Part shown: piece after piece, positions 23,379 to 34,682 of the stretch | Numbering within the stretch: the first letter of the stretch is position 1 | Layout: every line of letters begins with the position of its first letter | Assembly (NCBI GenBank): GCA_035079385.1 | Contig: JAVHKY010000023.1 | Coordinates: 8,779,501 to 8,843,500 of the forward strand | Source: Aspidiotus rigidus | Taxonomy: Eukaryota > Arthropoda > Insecta > Hemiptera > Diaspididae | DNA length: 64,000 nt | Direction of reading: 5' to 3' | Notes under the pieces: model-generated | The model's input: only the letters and a program-made list of their open reading frames with translations | What the model was told of the DNA's origin: nothing | The model's database searches: none | Position numbers and translations under genes: made by a program

Positions 23379-25880
23379 TTGGTTCACTCTTTAACTTATG
23401 TGCTACGTTTCTATTGGCAGACGTGCTGTCATGTCAATTTCGTCCAATCACCAAGCCGAATAATCTTTCGATGTCAAACTGCATGGACTCATTTCCAGAT
23501 TATCCCTATCCCAAAAAAAGATTCAAAGCTGCGTTCTATTGCCCTATCCTCATGCATCCGAAAACTTGTTGAATCTATGCTAAATGCCCGACTCAGACAC
23601 TGGTCGGAACAAAAAAGTATTATTCCACACAACTGCTACGGCTTTCGAAATAAACGCAGTGCTATCGACTGTATCACCTCCCTCGTCAGTGACATATATC
23701 AGACTTTTATAGACAAGCAACACCTGAACGCCCTTTTCAAAGACATCCACTCCGCTTTTCCCAGTGCAGTGTCAGCTTACCAATTTTGCGTCAAACTCTA
23801 CAAAATCTGAATATTCCCCCTCATTTCTCTACTTTCATTCTCAAATTGATGTCTCCTCAAACATTTACATTCACTCACGCTAACTATCCTTCAATAACTA
23901 GGATAAATTACTTAGGTCTTCCCCAAGGCTCGTCCCTGAGCCCTATCTTATTTAATCTATATATCCTCACTGTTTTAAACATACGTTCCTCAGGTACCGT
24001 ACATTCCTTTGCAGATGACCTGGTTATCTACCACGCTCATTCTCAAGTTTCCACCACCACTCTACACGTCACTAACACCTTATCCGTCCTCCAAAACAAA
24101 CTAGACCAACTACTCCTGAGTTTATCCATTCCAAAATGCGTTTCTGTTCTGTTTTCCTTAAGAGCCTACAACCTCGCAGATGCGTGTATCTTCCTCAAGG
24201 GCGAACAAATCCCAAATTGTTCCTTCTTCAAGTACTTAGGCATCAACCTGGACAGTCGTCTTACATGGAACATTCATATTTCCTTCCTTCGTACCAAATG
24301 CTCTCAGGCCATGTACATCCTTCAAGCCTTGTCTAGCACCGAATGGGGTGGTGATCCCATCATCCTGTCGATGCTATACAAAGCCATTATTCGTAGTAAA
24401 ATGGAATACGGGGCCTTCCTCTTCGGTTCCGCTGCTCCCTCTCGTCTGAAAAAACTCGACGTACTTCAAAATCAGGCCCTTCGCCACATTTTAGGAGCCA
24501 TCAAAATGACACCAATTGTTGCTATGGAAGCTGAAGCAAAAATTCCTCCCTTACAACTCCGTAGAATATATCTTACACAAAACTATTGTACTCGCTTGGC
24601 CTCCTGGACAAATAGAAAGCTCATTCTCTCCTTTTCGAATATTTCTCGTAATTGGCGCTTTATCCCCTCCAAAAAACCTTTGTTATCTCACATTATAAAA
24701 AAATATTCCAAACTCCTACACTCGCTCCCATCGATAGATGGCTATCCTTACCAATACCTCACCTATTTCGAAATTTTTCATCGTTGGCCTTTAGAAATTT
24801 GGACACGGAAACACAAGGTTGCCATACCGCTACAATTTGCCGAACTAATTGAAACTCAATTCCGTGATTACCGTATCATATACACCGATGGCTCAAAAAT
24901 GACTTCCGGTTGCGGTGCGGCCTTCTACGACGCCTTTTCGGAAGTTGTAAGGAACTTCCAAATTTGCCCCGGATCCTCGTGCTATGACTGCGAAGTTGCT
25001 GCTATTTTCATGGCTTTTAACTTCGTATCTCAATCTAATCCTTCTTCTTCTTCGCATAACCAAATCCTTATCGCTTCAGATTCTCTCTCGGCCCTTCATG
25101 CAATCATAGAATCACCCTACAGTCACAATATCAGCCCCACTATCATTAACACTCGCTTCCTCCTCCAACATCTACTTCACTCTAAGAACATCAGCACTTC
25201 TTTTATGTGGATCCCCAGCCACAAGGGAATTGAGGGCAATAAACGAGTTGATTCGGCAGCTAAATCGGCTTGCTCCTCGCACGCTAAATACTCATTCATT
25301 AGTGCAAATTTCCTCTTAGGTATAGCCCGAGAAGAAAACGAAGAAAAATGGCAAAGACACTACTTGGAAAACATTTCCCTCTCATCCCAATACTTCCATC
25401 TAGAAAACTCAATTCCCACTCACCCCTGGTACATATTGTCAAACTACGTCAACCGAAAATTCACTGTCTCAATTTGTAGACTTCGATTCAATCACAACAG
25501 GCTCCCGTACAATTTAGCAAAGTTTTTACCAAACATCTCCTGATTGTCCTTTTCATCCGCAAGACAAGATAGCGGTCGACTTAAACCATATTCTTTTTCA
25601 ATGTCCACCTGTTACCACTCAACAAAAATCACTCCACTCTTCACTTATCAACTCTTATATTCAACGCCCTTTCGCTGCACTCAATTGCCTCCATATCACC
25701 AACCTCTCTGTCTTTCCTGCTCTTTACTCATTCATAAATTCTCCCTCTCCTACCCTCACTATCTAATCCACTTGCTTCTCCCTGTCTTCTACCTCACAAT
25801 TATATTACATCATCGGGCGAAATGACTCTTCGGTCGAAGCCCTATTCATAAACCGTATTTTCTTCATATATTTTTTTCCC

Positions 25881-25911
<31 letters not shown>

Positions 25912-25984
25912 TTTCTTTTTTTTGTTTCTTGTTTTGTTTCTTTTTCTAATAAACGGCTTATAAAAATAAAAAAAATAAAAAAAA
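23379..25984 (+). pseudogene. LINE with RT and RNase H domains, frameshifted, 5' truncated
   Basis: The first frame (23379-23810) gives IIPIPKKDSKLRSIALSS and the motif A segment NALFKDIHSAFPS. A frameshift near 23790 leads into the 585-codon frame 23786-25543, with LGLPQGSSLSPILFN (residues 44-57), SFADD (74-78) and a complete-looking RNase H: TDGS (D368), CEVAA (E403), SDS (D432) and VDS (D489). A second shift at the TGA near 25541 separates a Cys/His tail, PDCPFHPQDK, in another frame. The 3' UTR has a long CT/T tract (25868-25945), AATAAA at 25948 and a poly(A)-like tail to 25984. The endonuclease is absent. RNase H points to the I/LOA/Ingi-type LINEs; the exact clade is unsure. It sits inside the storkhead intron in the sense direction. 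Confidence 0.85.
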
Positions 25985-26039
25985 CGTGATTACATTATCC
26001 AAGAGCATATCCTCATATATGCTCTCACCATTGTACAGT

Positions 26040-27005
26040 TCTTCAATTCTTCATTGCAGTGTTTTGTCAAACGGTCTCTTGATCTTTCGTGCTCCATTTT
26101 TCTGGCGTTGAGTCTCATCAGTGTCAGTGCCTTCTCTTCGTTCTTCGCTCAAGTTCCCCTTATCCTTCTCTTTCGTCTGTCCATTGCTTATTCTCTTCAC
26201 CATAGGTGAGTTGTTATGGATGCCCACATTTACATTATAACTACTGAAAGCTTTTATCACCTTTTTTGTGTACATTCCAAAGTATTTTCATACTGTGTTG
26301 TCAGTCAGGGTCCTCTCCTTTGCTTCCTTTCAACCACGTCTCTAGAGTTGCCGTTGGCTGCTGCGGTCTGCTTAACTGTCTCGATTCCTTTCCTCTTCTC
26401 TGCATTGTTCTTCAGGACAGAAATTGCTCGGTAGCAGTAGTTCTGATTCACCGCTAACTTGTGTCTGAGGAGTCATGGTGTCGGTGTGCGCTGGCTTCTG
26501 GTAGTTTTTGTATTCTATCCTCTTATTCTCCAAGGTGAAGGTTCGATACGGTTAGTTAACGGTATCATTGCTTTTTTTATGCTCTCATTCATCGCATTTG
26601 TTTCCAAAAAGAATTGGTCCAACTGTCTATTGGTGCCTGATCACACTATTGCGATATCATATAATCTACGTATCTAGCCGAGCGTTTGATCAAATAGTTG
26701 AACTTGCTGCCTTTCAATATCTTATTTTTCATGTCATTCATGAATATCTCTGTTAGTATGGCGACGACACGGTGATCCCACCGCTGGTGATCTCTCCTAG
26801 CGTATCTTAGCCCGTCATGGTTCCCATAATGCATGTTGTTTCATAGCAGGGTGAGAAGTTTCTCCTTTGGTACGGTGCTTGACATGTTTTCCGCGTCCAA
26901 GAATACCAGTTTATCGTCATTGCACCTTGTCCAACCGCTCTATCAGCTCCCTGTTGCGTTTTTGATGCTTTGTTTAGGTGCAAACCGGTAGTTTTCTACA
27001 GTCTA
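26040..27005 (-). pseudogene. Decayed LINE fragment (duplicate 1)
   Basis: Minus-strand traces include RIEELYNGE near 26050 and KLVFLDAENMSSTVP near 26890, a degraded RT motif A. The same block occurs at 5470-6070 and, in part, at 27650-28085. Stops and shifts are frequent. The plus-strand open frames here are not treated as genes. Confidence 0.5.
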
Positions 27006-27029
27006 CTGCAGCCAGTTGAAAGCCGAAAA

Positions 27030-27625
27030 TCAAGAGCCAAATTCAGCTAAATTTTACCGATAAGAGAGATACTTAAAGTCAGCTTTCTTTGCACCTTCAC
27101 AAGTCTAGAGAAGTCAAATTTTCCAGCTTCTCAAAAACTTACCAATCATTTTATAATTTTATCTGGAGTATTGCAGCCGAAAATTCCAGTTTCAGTTTTT
27201 GACCTGAACTTACAACCTTGAAAAATTTTGGCTTCCAGCTTTTGGCCTTTGGCTTAATTTAGCTGATTCCTGATATGAAGAAATGTGAAACGATCAGGAG
27301 ATTTGGAGCTTTGTCGTTCTTATGGAAGACATCTATTCTCCAGTTAGTGTTCATCTACTACAGGCTTCAAGCTGAATGGCTGAATAGCTGAACCGAATTA
27401 GAACCGATCTTTCTGATCTTTATTCATTCTTTGGCAAAGTCAGTCCAGCGTGAAGAGTGGAGCGGTTGAACTTGAAATTTTAACACTCGAGCAGTGCATT
27501 TTTCTGATTGTTAGGATCAGAAAGCTGTAAAAATTTGGCTCACTTTGGCTTTCGTCTTATAAAGGTTTAAATAAAGCTGGCTTTTGACTTCTCTCTTATC
27601 GGTGAAACTTCTGTCGAATTCGGGT
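27030..27625. mobile_element. Inverted-repeat element, first tandem copy
   Basis: The left end has TTTTACCGATAAGAGAGA and AAAGTCAGCTTTCTTTGC. The right end has AAAGCTGGCTTTTGACTT and CTCTCTTATCGGTGAAA, the approximate reverse complement. The arms are about 45 bp. The interior has no ORF. It looks like a MITE, although the outer boundaries and target duplication are not clear. Confidence 0.5.
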
Positions 27626-28109
27626 TATAGTATTCAGCTGGCGCTAGAGTTGCCGTTGGCTACTGCGGTCTGCTTAACTGTCTCGATTCCTTTCCTCTTC
27701 TCTGCATTGTTCTTCAGGACAGAAATTGCTCGGTAGAAGTAGTCCTGATTTGCCGCTAACTTGTGTCTGAAAAGTGATGGTGTCGGTGTGCGCTGGCTTC
27801 TCAGCGACAACACGGTGATCCCAACGCTGGCTGCAGAACATGTTATTGAATAGGCAGCAGTTGTGGCTCACGATCGAGACTAGCGTCTCTTAGCCCGTTA
27901 TGGTTTTCGTAATACCTGTTGTTTCATAGCAGGGTGAGAAGTTCCTCCTTTGGTATGGTGCTTGACATGTTTTCCGCGTCCAAGATTACCAGTTTATCGT
28001 CACTGCACCTTGTCCAACCGCTCTATCAGCTCCCTGTTGCGTTTTTGATGCTTTGTGTCGGTGCAAATCAGTAGTTTTCTTCAGTCTATTGCAGCCAGTT
28101 GGAAACCGA

Positions 28110-28725
28110 AAATCAAGAACCAAATTCGGCTAAATTTTACTGATAAGAGAGATGCTTAAAGTCAGCTTTCTTTGCACCTTCACAAGCCTAGAGAAGTCAA
28201 ATTTTCCACCTTCTCAAAAACTTACCGATCATTTTATAATTTTATACGGAGTATTGCCGCCGAAAATTCCAGCTTCAGTTTTTGACCTGAACTTACAACC
28301 TTGAAAAATTTTGGCTTTCAGCTTTTGGCCTTTGGCTTAATTCAGCTGATTTCTGACTTATCAACGTTTTGAAGAAATGTGAAACAATCAGGAGATTTGG
28401 AGCTTTGTCGTCCTTATGGAAGACATCTATTCTCCAGTTTGTGTTCATCTACTACAGGCTTCTAAGCTGAACGGCTGAATAGCTGAACCGAATTAGAACC
28501 GATCTTTCTGATCTTTATTCATTCTTTGGCAAAGTCAGTCCAGCGTGAAGAGTGGAGCAGTTGAACTTGAAATTTAAACACTCGAGCAGTGCATTTTTCT
28601 GGTTGTTAGGATCAGAAAGCTGTAAAAATTTGGCTCACTTTGGCTTTCGTCTTACAAAGGTTTAAATAAAGCTGGCTTTTAATTTCTCTCTTATCAGTGA
28701 AAATTGCAAAATTCTGTCGAATTCG
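28110..28725. mobile_element. Inverted-repeat element, second tandem copy
   Basis: Second copy of the element at 27030-27625, carried by the tandem duplication. The ends are TTTTACTGATAAGAGAGATG and TTCTCTCTTATCAGTGAAAA. The interior matches closely, with small substitutions. Confidence 0.5.
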
Positions 28726-28735
28726 GGTTATGGTT

Positions 28736-30752
28736 TTCAGCTAGTTGTTATACTCTCGATTTTATTCTTTGTCCTTAGATCACGACTTTGAGGCTTTTGT
28801 TTACTACCTTTTCTCCAATACGAACTATGAATCCCATTCTATCTCTCCATTTGCCATTCGTTATTTGCAAAAGCCCAAAAGTGGCAAAGTGCAGCGCTAA
28901 AGTTACCAAACTATGATTAAAACTGACATAGATACGATCAGAAGAATGAGTACCTTCTAAAAGGGTAACAAAGTCCCAGTTCTCCTAATTGATTCATTGT
29001 ACGCTTTCCAGTTAATCAGCTGAAAGCTGGCTATTGTAAAGCCAAAAGCCAGCCAAATTCCACGCGAAGTCAAAAGTAAAAAGCTGAAAGCTGTATTTTT
29101 CAAGGTTATAAGTTCAAGCCAAAGACCGAAGTTGAAATTTTCAGCTGCATTACGTGGGTTTTCTTTTCTTTCGAGATCATCTGGTCAAAAATTTTTTTGT
29201 CTGCCGCGTTGATTAGATTACTTTTTGATTAAAAGTTGAGGGTTCATAACGTACCTTTATATCTCTGAACTAAGTGATTTCCCATAAATTTTGTACAATT
29301 TTGTTGGATTGTGCTGTTGAGTTTTTCTCATGGGGTCGGTCATGTTTCCCTTCAACCATTGTAAGGGAGTGGGCTGGATATTTGCAGAGACCAAATTGGA
29401 AATCAGTGCGGTATTGGCGATAATTGTTTGTACTACGTTTGTTCTGGTACTCTTGCCCTCCATTCGGCAGTCGCCTGTTGTAAACTCACGATAAGAGATG
29501 GACTGAGGTCTCGTGTCTAGTTAGAGCGGGAAAATTTCAGCCATTGGAGAAATGTGCTGACCAAAAAGTTCGTTTTCGGTTGTGTGTCTGCGGTCAGAGA
29601 TTGCTTGACGCTCTGCGCACAATCGAAGCGAGCAGACGTGCGGAAATTCTCGTTGTGCGCGGCAAGAATATATGACTTTACTAAAGAACTCGTCTCGTTT
29701 AACATACTTACTTGGAGAAATTGGCTTTAGCCCCGTTCAAGGTCAAATAGGACAAATTCATAGCAATTCTTGTTCTGGCTGGTGTTTCCAACGCGACGTC
29801 TCAATGGATTCACATTCTATTACTTTAGAACAACGAGAACTTTTATGTGCTGTCCCTCCATGATCCAACCCCCTCCAAGGATTGAAGGGGTGAAATACTC
29901 GACGGCACAATCCAGCACAACGATCTGAGCTGGGAACACGGGTCGACCGGTTATTTGAGACTATGACCTTAATTTTATACTGATAGGCACTTCCAAACGT
30001 CCATGACTGCTAAACTAGTACCCACTTCCGATCTTGGTACGGTTCATCGTCATTGTTGGCTTCGTCAGTTTCGTCTTTACCACCTGAAAAAGAAAATTAG
30101 AGGATTAAGAAATTTCAGTACTTGAAATCAGCTGAACTGACCATCCGTTAAAGGATAGTGGTGCTTTCTTAATTTAACATTAGGAAGCTTTTTCCTTATC
30201 TATAGGTGTTCTCATATTTCGTGAGTGATAAGAGGTTTTAAAATTTAATCATTAATTGGTAGTTATCATAATTTCGTTTGAAGTACAATTTTTGGCGAAA
30301 AAGAAAATCGCCAATACACGTAGGAATGACGCACGAAAAAATATTAGTACCGAGTACGCATTCTTGATACGAAAAAATACAAGCCATTAATACGAGTGCA
30401 GGGATGTCCGCAATTTCTTAGAAAACATGAGCGACTTCTAGTTAGCTTTTTGAACTTGTGCATGTATACTACAAACAAATAATGGATATTAGCTGTTTGG
30501 TCGTTGTTACATTTTATCATATCTTCAAAACAAAACAACCGATTAATCGTTTGAAATTAGTAGAAAAACGTTGGTACGTAAATGAAACAAAGTGTTATTT
30601 TTTTCCTTCTTCTGTATAGAGATGAGATAAAGATCTGTGAGTTCTTCAAATGTAAATACGTCAAAAACGTTGGTCAATTATCGATGTCGTAAACGCGAAA
30701 CAAAACTTCTTTCCTCGTCTTATCCGCAGAGGTTCTTTGAGGTACCTATTCG
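28736..30752. other. Intron sequence between the duplication and the DPBB gene
   Basis: Near 29010-29150 there are AGCTGAAAGC and GCCAAAAGCCAGCC words similar to the preceding elements, suggesting another degraded copy. No recognisable protein. The short ORFs are not supported. Confidence 0.4.
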
Positions 30753-30793
30753 TATATAAATACTCGCCGAAAAATTTATTATACTAAATCAGT
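30753..30793 (+). promoter_or_regulatory. TATA box and TCAGT initiator for the DPBB gene
   Basis: TATATAAATA at 30753-30762 is followed by AATCAGTTG, with TCAGT at 30789-30793. TCAGT is the arthropod initiator consensus. The spacing from TATAAATA to the presumed +1 A (30791) is about 36 bp, slightly long but plausible. It would give a 74-nt 5' UTR. Confidence 0.6.
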
Positions 30794-30864
30794 TGCTTTT
30801 TCAAGAAATTTCTTTCATCACCAACCTTGTTCCATAATTTTTCGAAGTTTTTGGAGTCTTAATT

Positions 30865-31227
30865 ATGAACTTTTTACACATATCGTACGTAATTGTTCTT
30901 GGCGTTATCCCAAACATCTATGGATACTCGGGCACCGGAAGACTGTACAATATCCAAGGCAGCACCACATGTGCAGGGAATTATTTCGACAACGATTTGG
31001 TTTGCGCGCTCGGTCAGAACTGGTTCAGTGACCCAAGCCCACCGAACGATCTAGCATGTGGCCGACAAATCGCAGTCAGATATAATGGTCGTGAAGTCAC
31101 GTTAACAATAGTTGACAAGTGCTCAGGGTGTGGACCTTTTGACGTCAATATGACTCCAGCATCGTACATGGCGCTTACTGGAAGCACCGAAATTGAATCT
31201 GTACCAATAGATTGGAATCTAAAATAA
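30865..31227 (+). CDS. Secreted single-domain double-psi beta-barrel protein (RlpA/expansin-like)
   Basis: 120 codons with no intron. Residues 1-20 form a signal peptide with a hydrophobic core (YVIVLGVI) and likely cleavage after IYG, so the mature protein is about 100 residues. GTGRLYNI opens the domain. LACGRQIAV and LTIVDKCSGCGPFDVN are the hallmark DPBB blocks, with Asp84 and Asp93 in the positions conserved in expansin and RlpA folds. IDWNLK closes the barrel. Cysteines are at 36, 47, 65, 86 and 89. The family includes fungal and bacterial RlpA-like proteins, plant EG45/kiwellin-type proteins and protease inhibitors; members bind or loosen polysaccharide or inhibit proteases. Which applies here is unknown. 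The gene is nested sense-wise in the storkhead intron, with its own TATA box and poly(A) signal. ATG context is AATTATGA. Its compact form suits a recent or transferred gene; transfer is inference. Confidence 0.85.
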   Translation: MNFLHISYVIVLGVIPNIYGYSGTGRLYNIQGSTTCAGNYFDNDLVCALGQNWFSDPSPPNDLACGRQIAVRYNGREVTLTIVDKCSGCGPFDVNMTPASYMALTGSTEIESVPIDWNLK

Positions 31228-31391
31228 CAGAATGAACTGTTGTCCTTACTGATTTGCGGGTAATAAGTTGAACTTCATGTTTGTGTGGTGAGGACCTTTG
31301 AATTCGATATAGTTCATTCAGTGACGTATCTAATTGGATAATCGTAATTTCTTTACTATTTTTTTACGGGAGTCTTGTTTGATATTTCATT

Positions 31392-31397
31392 AATAAA
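31392..31397 (+). terminator. Poly(A) signal of the DPBB gene
   Basis: AATAAA lies 165 bp after the stop codon, followed by a T-rich stretch (ATATTTGTTTTG). No other candidate is closer. It defines a transcript of roughly 0.63 kb from 30791. Confidence 0.6.
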
Positions 31398-32398
31398 GAC
31401 GATGCTTTTCCTAGGAATTATATTTGTTTTGTAGACCATGAGTTGATCGAAGTACAGCCGTTAAACTTAAAGCCAGTTGATTTTCATTCAATTGATTTCA
31501 TTGCCTTACAAAATATGTGTCCTGTGCTTTAAGTCCTCGTTTCTGGAATTACAAACGAGGAAGAAGGAAACAGTTTGATTAAAACAGGAGAAGAACGAAG
31601 CAATGCGGTCGCGAATTTGTATTCTGATGTGCCCCTCGTAACAAGCCATGAACGTAAAATTGGCAACACACAAGTATGGGAAGACTTTTAAGCATATGAG
31701 AGAAACCATTCTAGCTTAAAAATACAAACAAGTTTCACTCAAAATTGAGGAGAATAAAAGTTCTGCATCCGTATTCTCAAACAAACAAAATAATTTTAAG
31801 TTTGCTTAAAGAATCTTGCAAAGATTCTTACTTTTTTTTTTTAGGTTTTTGTGGGATTTGTGGAACTCTTAAGTGTACTTACATTACAGACAGACAGACA
31901 GACATTTTCCTAGCTCAACCTCTAGTCGTGTGTCCAAGCAATTACTAACTTGATCCCTGAACAATTTGACGCAAAAACAGATATATTGCGCATTGCTTGT
32001 GTGTGGTGCCAGCAACGTGCAAATACACAATACGATAATGGATGCGTTAACTGTGGTCAAGTGTGCGGATCACTTCACACTTTCACTGCATTTTTACGCC
32101 AAATTGTGAAGTGGTCTTGGGTACACTTTTTATTAATAACATTCAGGCGGTCTGAAAAAACTTCTTTTTCAAAGGTGAGAGATCTTCCTTTAGCGATTGT
32201 TGCAATGTCACTCACGCAAAATGCGCACAAGACCCTCTTAGAAAGCAGAATTTTTTTCTTCTTGTATGTTTGTATGAACTTGCATAACTTCTGAACCCAT
32301 TGACCAATAGTCTTGAAATTTTTATCAAGAAATTGCTGTCTACTTGGACGAGGTTTTAAAATCACTTTTGAGGTCCTTGTTTGAAGAAAAGGGTGTAA
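31398..32398. other. Intron stretch, nothing recognised
   Basis: AT-rich. A short CAGACAGACAGACA run sits near 31890. The 114-codon frame at 31950-32294 contains a few Cys residues but matches no family and has no promoter or splice support. Confidence 0.4.
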
Positions 32399-32410
32399 AA
32401 ATAAAGATTA

Positions 32411-32851
32411 TTATTATTATTATTATCAGCCTTTATTTGTAAATAATATATAAAATTGTACTTATTAATTATATACACTTATACAGGGCCCTACTTTGGG
32501 CGAAGGCCTCCCTCAACCTCGACCACTCTTGTCGGTTGTACGCCACTCTATGGTATAGTCTGTTGTACCCCCAAAATTTTATTATTTCATCTTCCCACCT
32601 TGTTTTTTGCTTTCCCTTCTTCCTACCCTCTTTTAGAAACCAATTTTTCAATTTATGTGTCCATTTGTTCCCGTCTTGCCTTGCTACATGTCCCGCCCAG
32701 TCCCATTTTGCTCTTTTTGCTGCTTTCAAGAAGTCGGTTCCTCCCATCATTTTTGCTTTTATTGTTTCTATCTTTATTTTGTCTGTTTTTTTGATTTTGA
32801 GTATATTTCTTTCCATATTGTTTTGGGTGACTCGAATTTAAAATTCGAGTC
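32411..32851 (-). pseudogene. 5'-truncated RTE-type LINE, 3' end only
   Basis: The minus frame 32816-32469 encodes the extreme C-terminus of an RTE-type ORF2, including KWDWAGHVAR and QKTRWEDEI, the typical W-A-G-H-x-A-R and R-W-x-D-E-I boxes. After its stop comes a (TAA)n tail, seen on the plus strand as ATTATTATT at 32411. A 12 bp target duplication, AAATAAAGATTA, flanks it (32399-32410 and 32852-32863). The element is only 441 bp. It is related to, but clearly different from, the LINE at 50527-54808. Confidence 0.85.
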
Positions 32852-32959
32852 AAATAAAGATTACCGGATATAAAAATACAATGTATAACTGCTTCCCTTT
32901 CTCCCTTTGTATACTTTTATGCTTGATCGCATTGACCCAATTTTTTCAAGTCTTATCAA

Positions 32960-33640
32960 AAATTGCAAAGAGAAAAAAAATTTTGGTCCCTGTGACTTCC
33001 TTTGCAAATGGGTATAGGAGGATTATCTAGTATTTTATTTTATTTTATTTTTATTTTTTTGTATCTGAGTTCATGTGTGCTCTGCGTCATCATCGTGCTT
33101 GAACAGAGAGAGAAAGGATAAATGCAGGTATCTTTTAATAAATTTGGATGGATTATTCAAGTTTTACGTATTTTTATGAAGAATTGGAGATTAAAATTGT
33201 AGTCCCTGTGATTTTCTTTCATACGAGTCTAATTTTGAATTTATATAAAAAATTTAGTAATTTTTTTCGTATCATGGCTTGAGCGTGAACAGAGAGGGAA
33301 AATAAAAACTGGTTCCTTTCGATGAATTCAGATAGATTATTCAAGTTCAAATTATTTTTATGAAGAATTGGAGATTTTAAAACTGTAATACCTGTGATTT
33401 TCTTTCAAATGAGTCTAATTTTGAATTCATCGGAAAAAATTTAGTAATTTTTCTTGTACCATGCTTTGTACGTGACAGAGAGAGAATAAAAACTGGTTGC
33501 TTTTGATGAATTCAGATAGCTTATTCGAGCTTTACGTATTTCTATTAAGATGTGAAGAGAATTAAAATTGCAGACCCTGTAATTTCCGTTCAAATGAGTT
33601 CAATTTCAAATTTTGAAAGAAGGATAATTTTTTTGCATAT
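32960..33640 (+). repeat. Tandem repeat, about 185-220 bp unit, about 4 copies
   Basis: TTTTCTTTCAWAYGAGTCTA recurs near 33212 and 33398, with more diverged copies near 32992 and 33581. Each unit also has ACAGAGAGRGAA, AAACTGGTT and GATGAATTCAGATAG. Copies are diverged. No ORF. Confidence 0.65.
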
Positions 33641-33752
33641 ATAAGAGGTCAACAAAATATCTCCTGAAAATGATTACAGTAATTCAGGCCGGTCATCCGC
33701 TAGGGTCGCTAATTACGCGCGTGGTTCGTTTGCCTAAAATTATATTTTAGCC

Positions 33753-33991
33753 GAAATTGAAAACGGGAGCTAAACTATGGCAATATAGAAAAATGGAAAC
33801 TTGGAATAACTCTTGAAGGAAGCGGAATTGAAGATTTTGTCATCTCATCTAATTTGTAGAATTTTTATTATTGTGAACATCTTTTATGGGATGTCCGGAA
33901 GCCAAATCTGCTTCATTCAAGTGTTATTTTTATTTTTTCATTTTTTCCCCCCTATACCGCCGACATAGTTTAGCTCCCGTTTTCAATTCCT
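33753..33991. mobile_element. Short inverted-repeat element
   Basis: GAAATTGAAAACGGGAGC then TAAACTATG at the left is mirrored by CATAGTTTAGCTCCCGTTTT then CAATTCC at the right, giving arms of about 27 bp around 185 bp of non-coding sequence. No clear target duplication was found. Similar GCTAGxGxCGCT words outside suggest the element may be longer. Confidence 0.5.
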
Positions 33992-34341
33992 GCCCACTTG
34001 GTAAAAATGCAGCGCGATGCTAGCGCTGGCCCGAACACGTATCACTCCACAAATACAGGTCTACCAAAAATGAACAGTAGTACATGTATTTCTCTTACTT
34101 CAAAAGGCGGTGAATTATTTTGTTGAAAGCAAGATTTCTCTTCTTTTTCATAATCTACTCACAGCTCACGAATCCAAAGCAATGCCATTCTGCTAATTTT
34201 GCAGGTACTTCTTAAGAAACAGGTACGAGTTTATTGAATGCACAATTTTCCTTGAGTTCTTCTCTACAAAATGGGACTTGTCAAACATTTTGTCTTCCTC
34301 TTTCTTTGAAACGTGTAAGGTAGGCTGCCGATCAGATTAGT

Positions 34342-34508
34342 GGCGTAGCGAGGGGGGATGGGGGGTGGAAAATTTCCCAGGACGTGTGTAATATCGAATT
34401 TTATTCTAAATAATTATTTTTCAAAAATTTTTTGTGACATCTCTTTTGTCTAATTTTATATTCAAATTCTCCCCCCCCCCCCGAGAAATTTTGTGGCTAC
34501 ATTACTGA
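34342..34508. mobile_element. MITE with TAGTGGCGTAGC-type ends
   Basis: The left end is TTAGTGGCGTAGCGAGGGGG. The right end is CCCCCGAGAAATTTTGTGGC then TACATTACTGA, an approximate inverted match with G-run and C-run at the inner side. Length is about 167 bp with no ORF. The C-run suggests slippage. Confidence 0.45.
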
Positions 34509-34682
34509 ACCACATGGAGGCGTCAAGAGTTCCAAATAGGGTGAACCATCATCTGTTGAAGATAAAAGAGTGTTATACTTTTCTACCTCATTCCTAGTTA
34601 TCAAATTTGGGAGCAGGTGTTGGGAAACGCTTAACAGACCGTGGGTAATAAGGCGTCGAGAAAAACCTGAAATAACAAAAGT

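Larger units (their letters stand above)
26343..28735 (+). repeat. Tandem duplication of a 1.1-1.3 kb block
   Basis: GAGTTGCCGTTGGCT at 26345 recurs at 27651, and the block runs to about 27645 and 28735. The second copy lacks about 250 bp after GTGTGCGCTGGCTTCT, so the offset drops from about 1305 to about 1085. Both copies hold a decayed LINE piece followed by the same inverted-repeat element. Sequence between copies is very similar, so the duplication is later than the LINE decay. Confidence 0.8.

Noticed and set aside
32456..32873. Plus-strand Phe/Leu-rich ORFs
   Set aside because: Antisense of the truncated LINE C-terminus.
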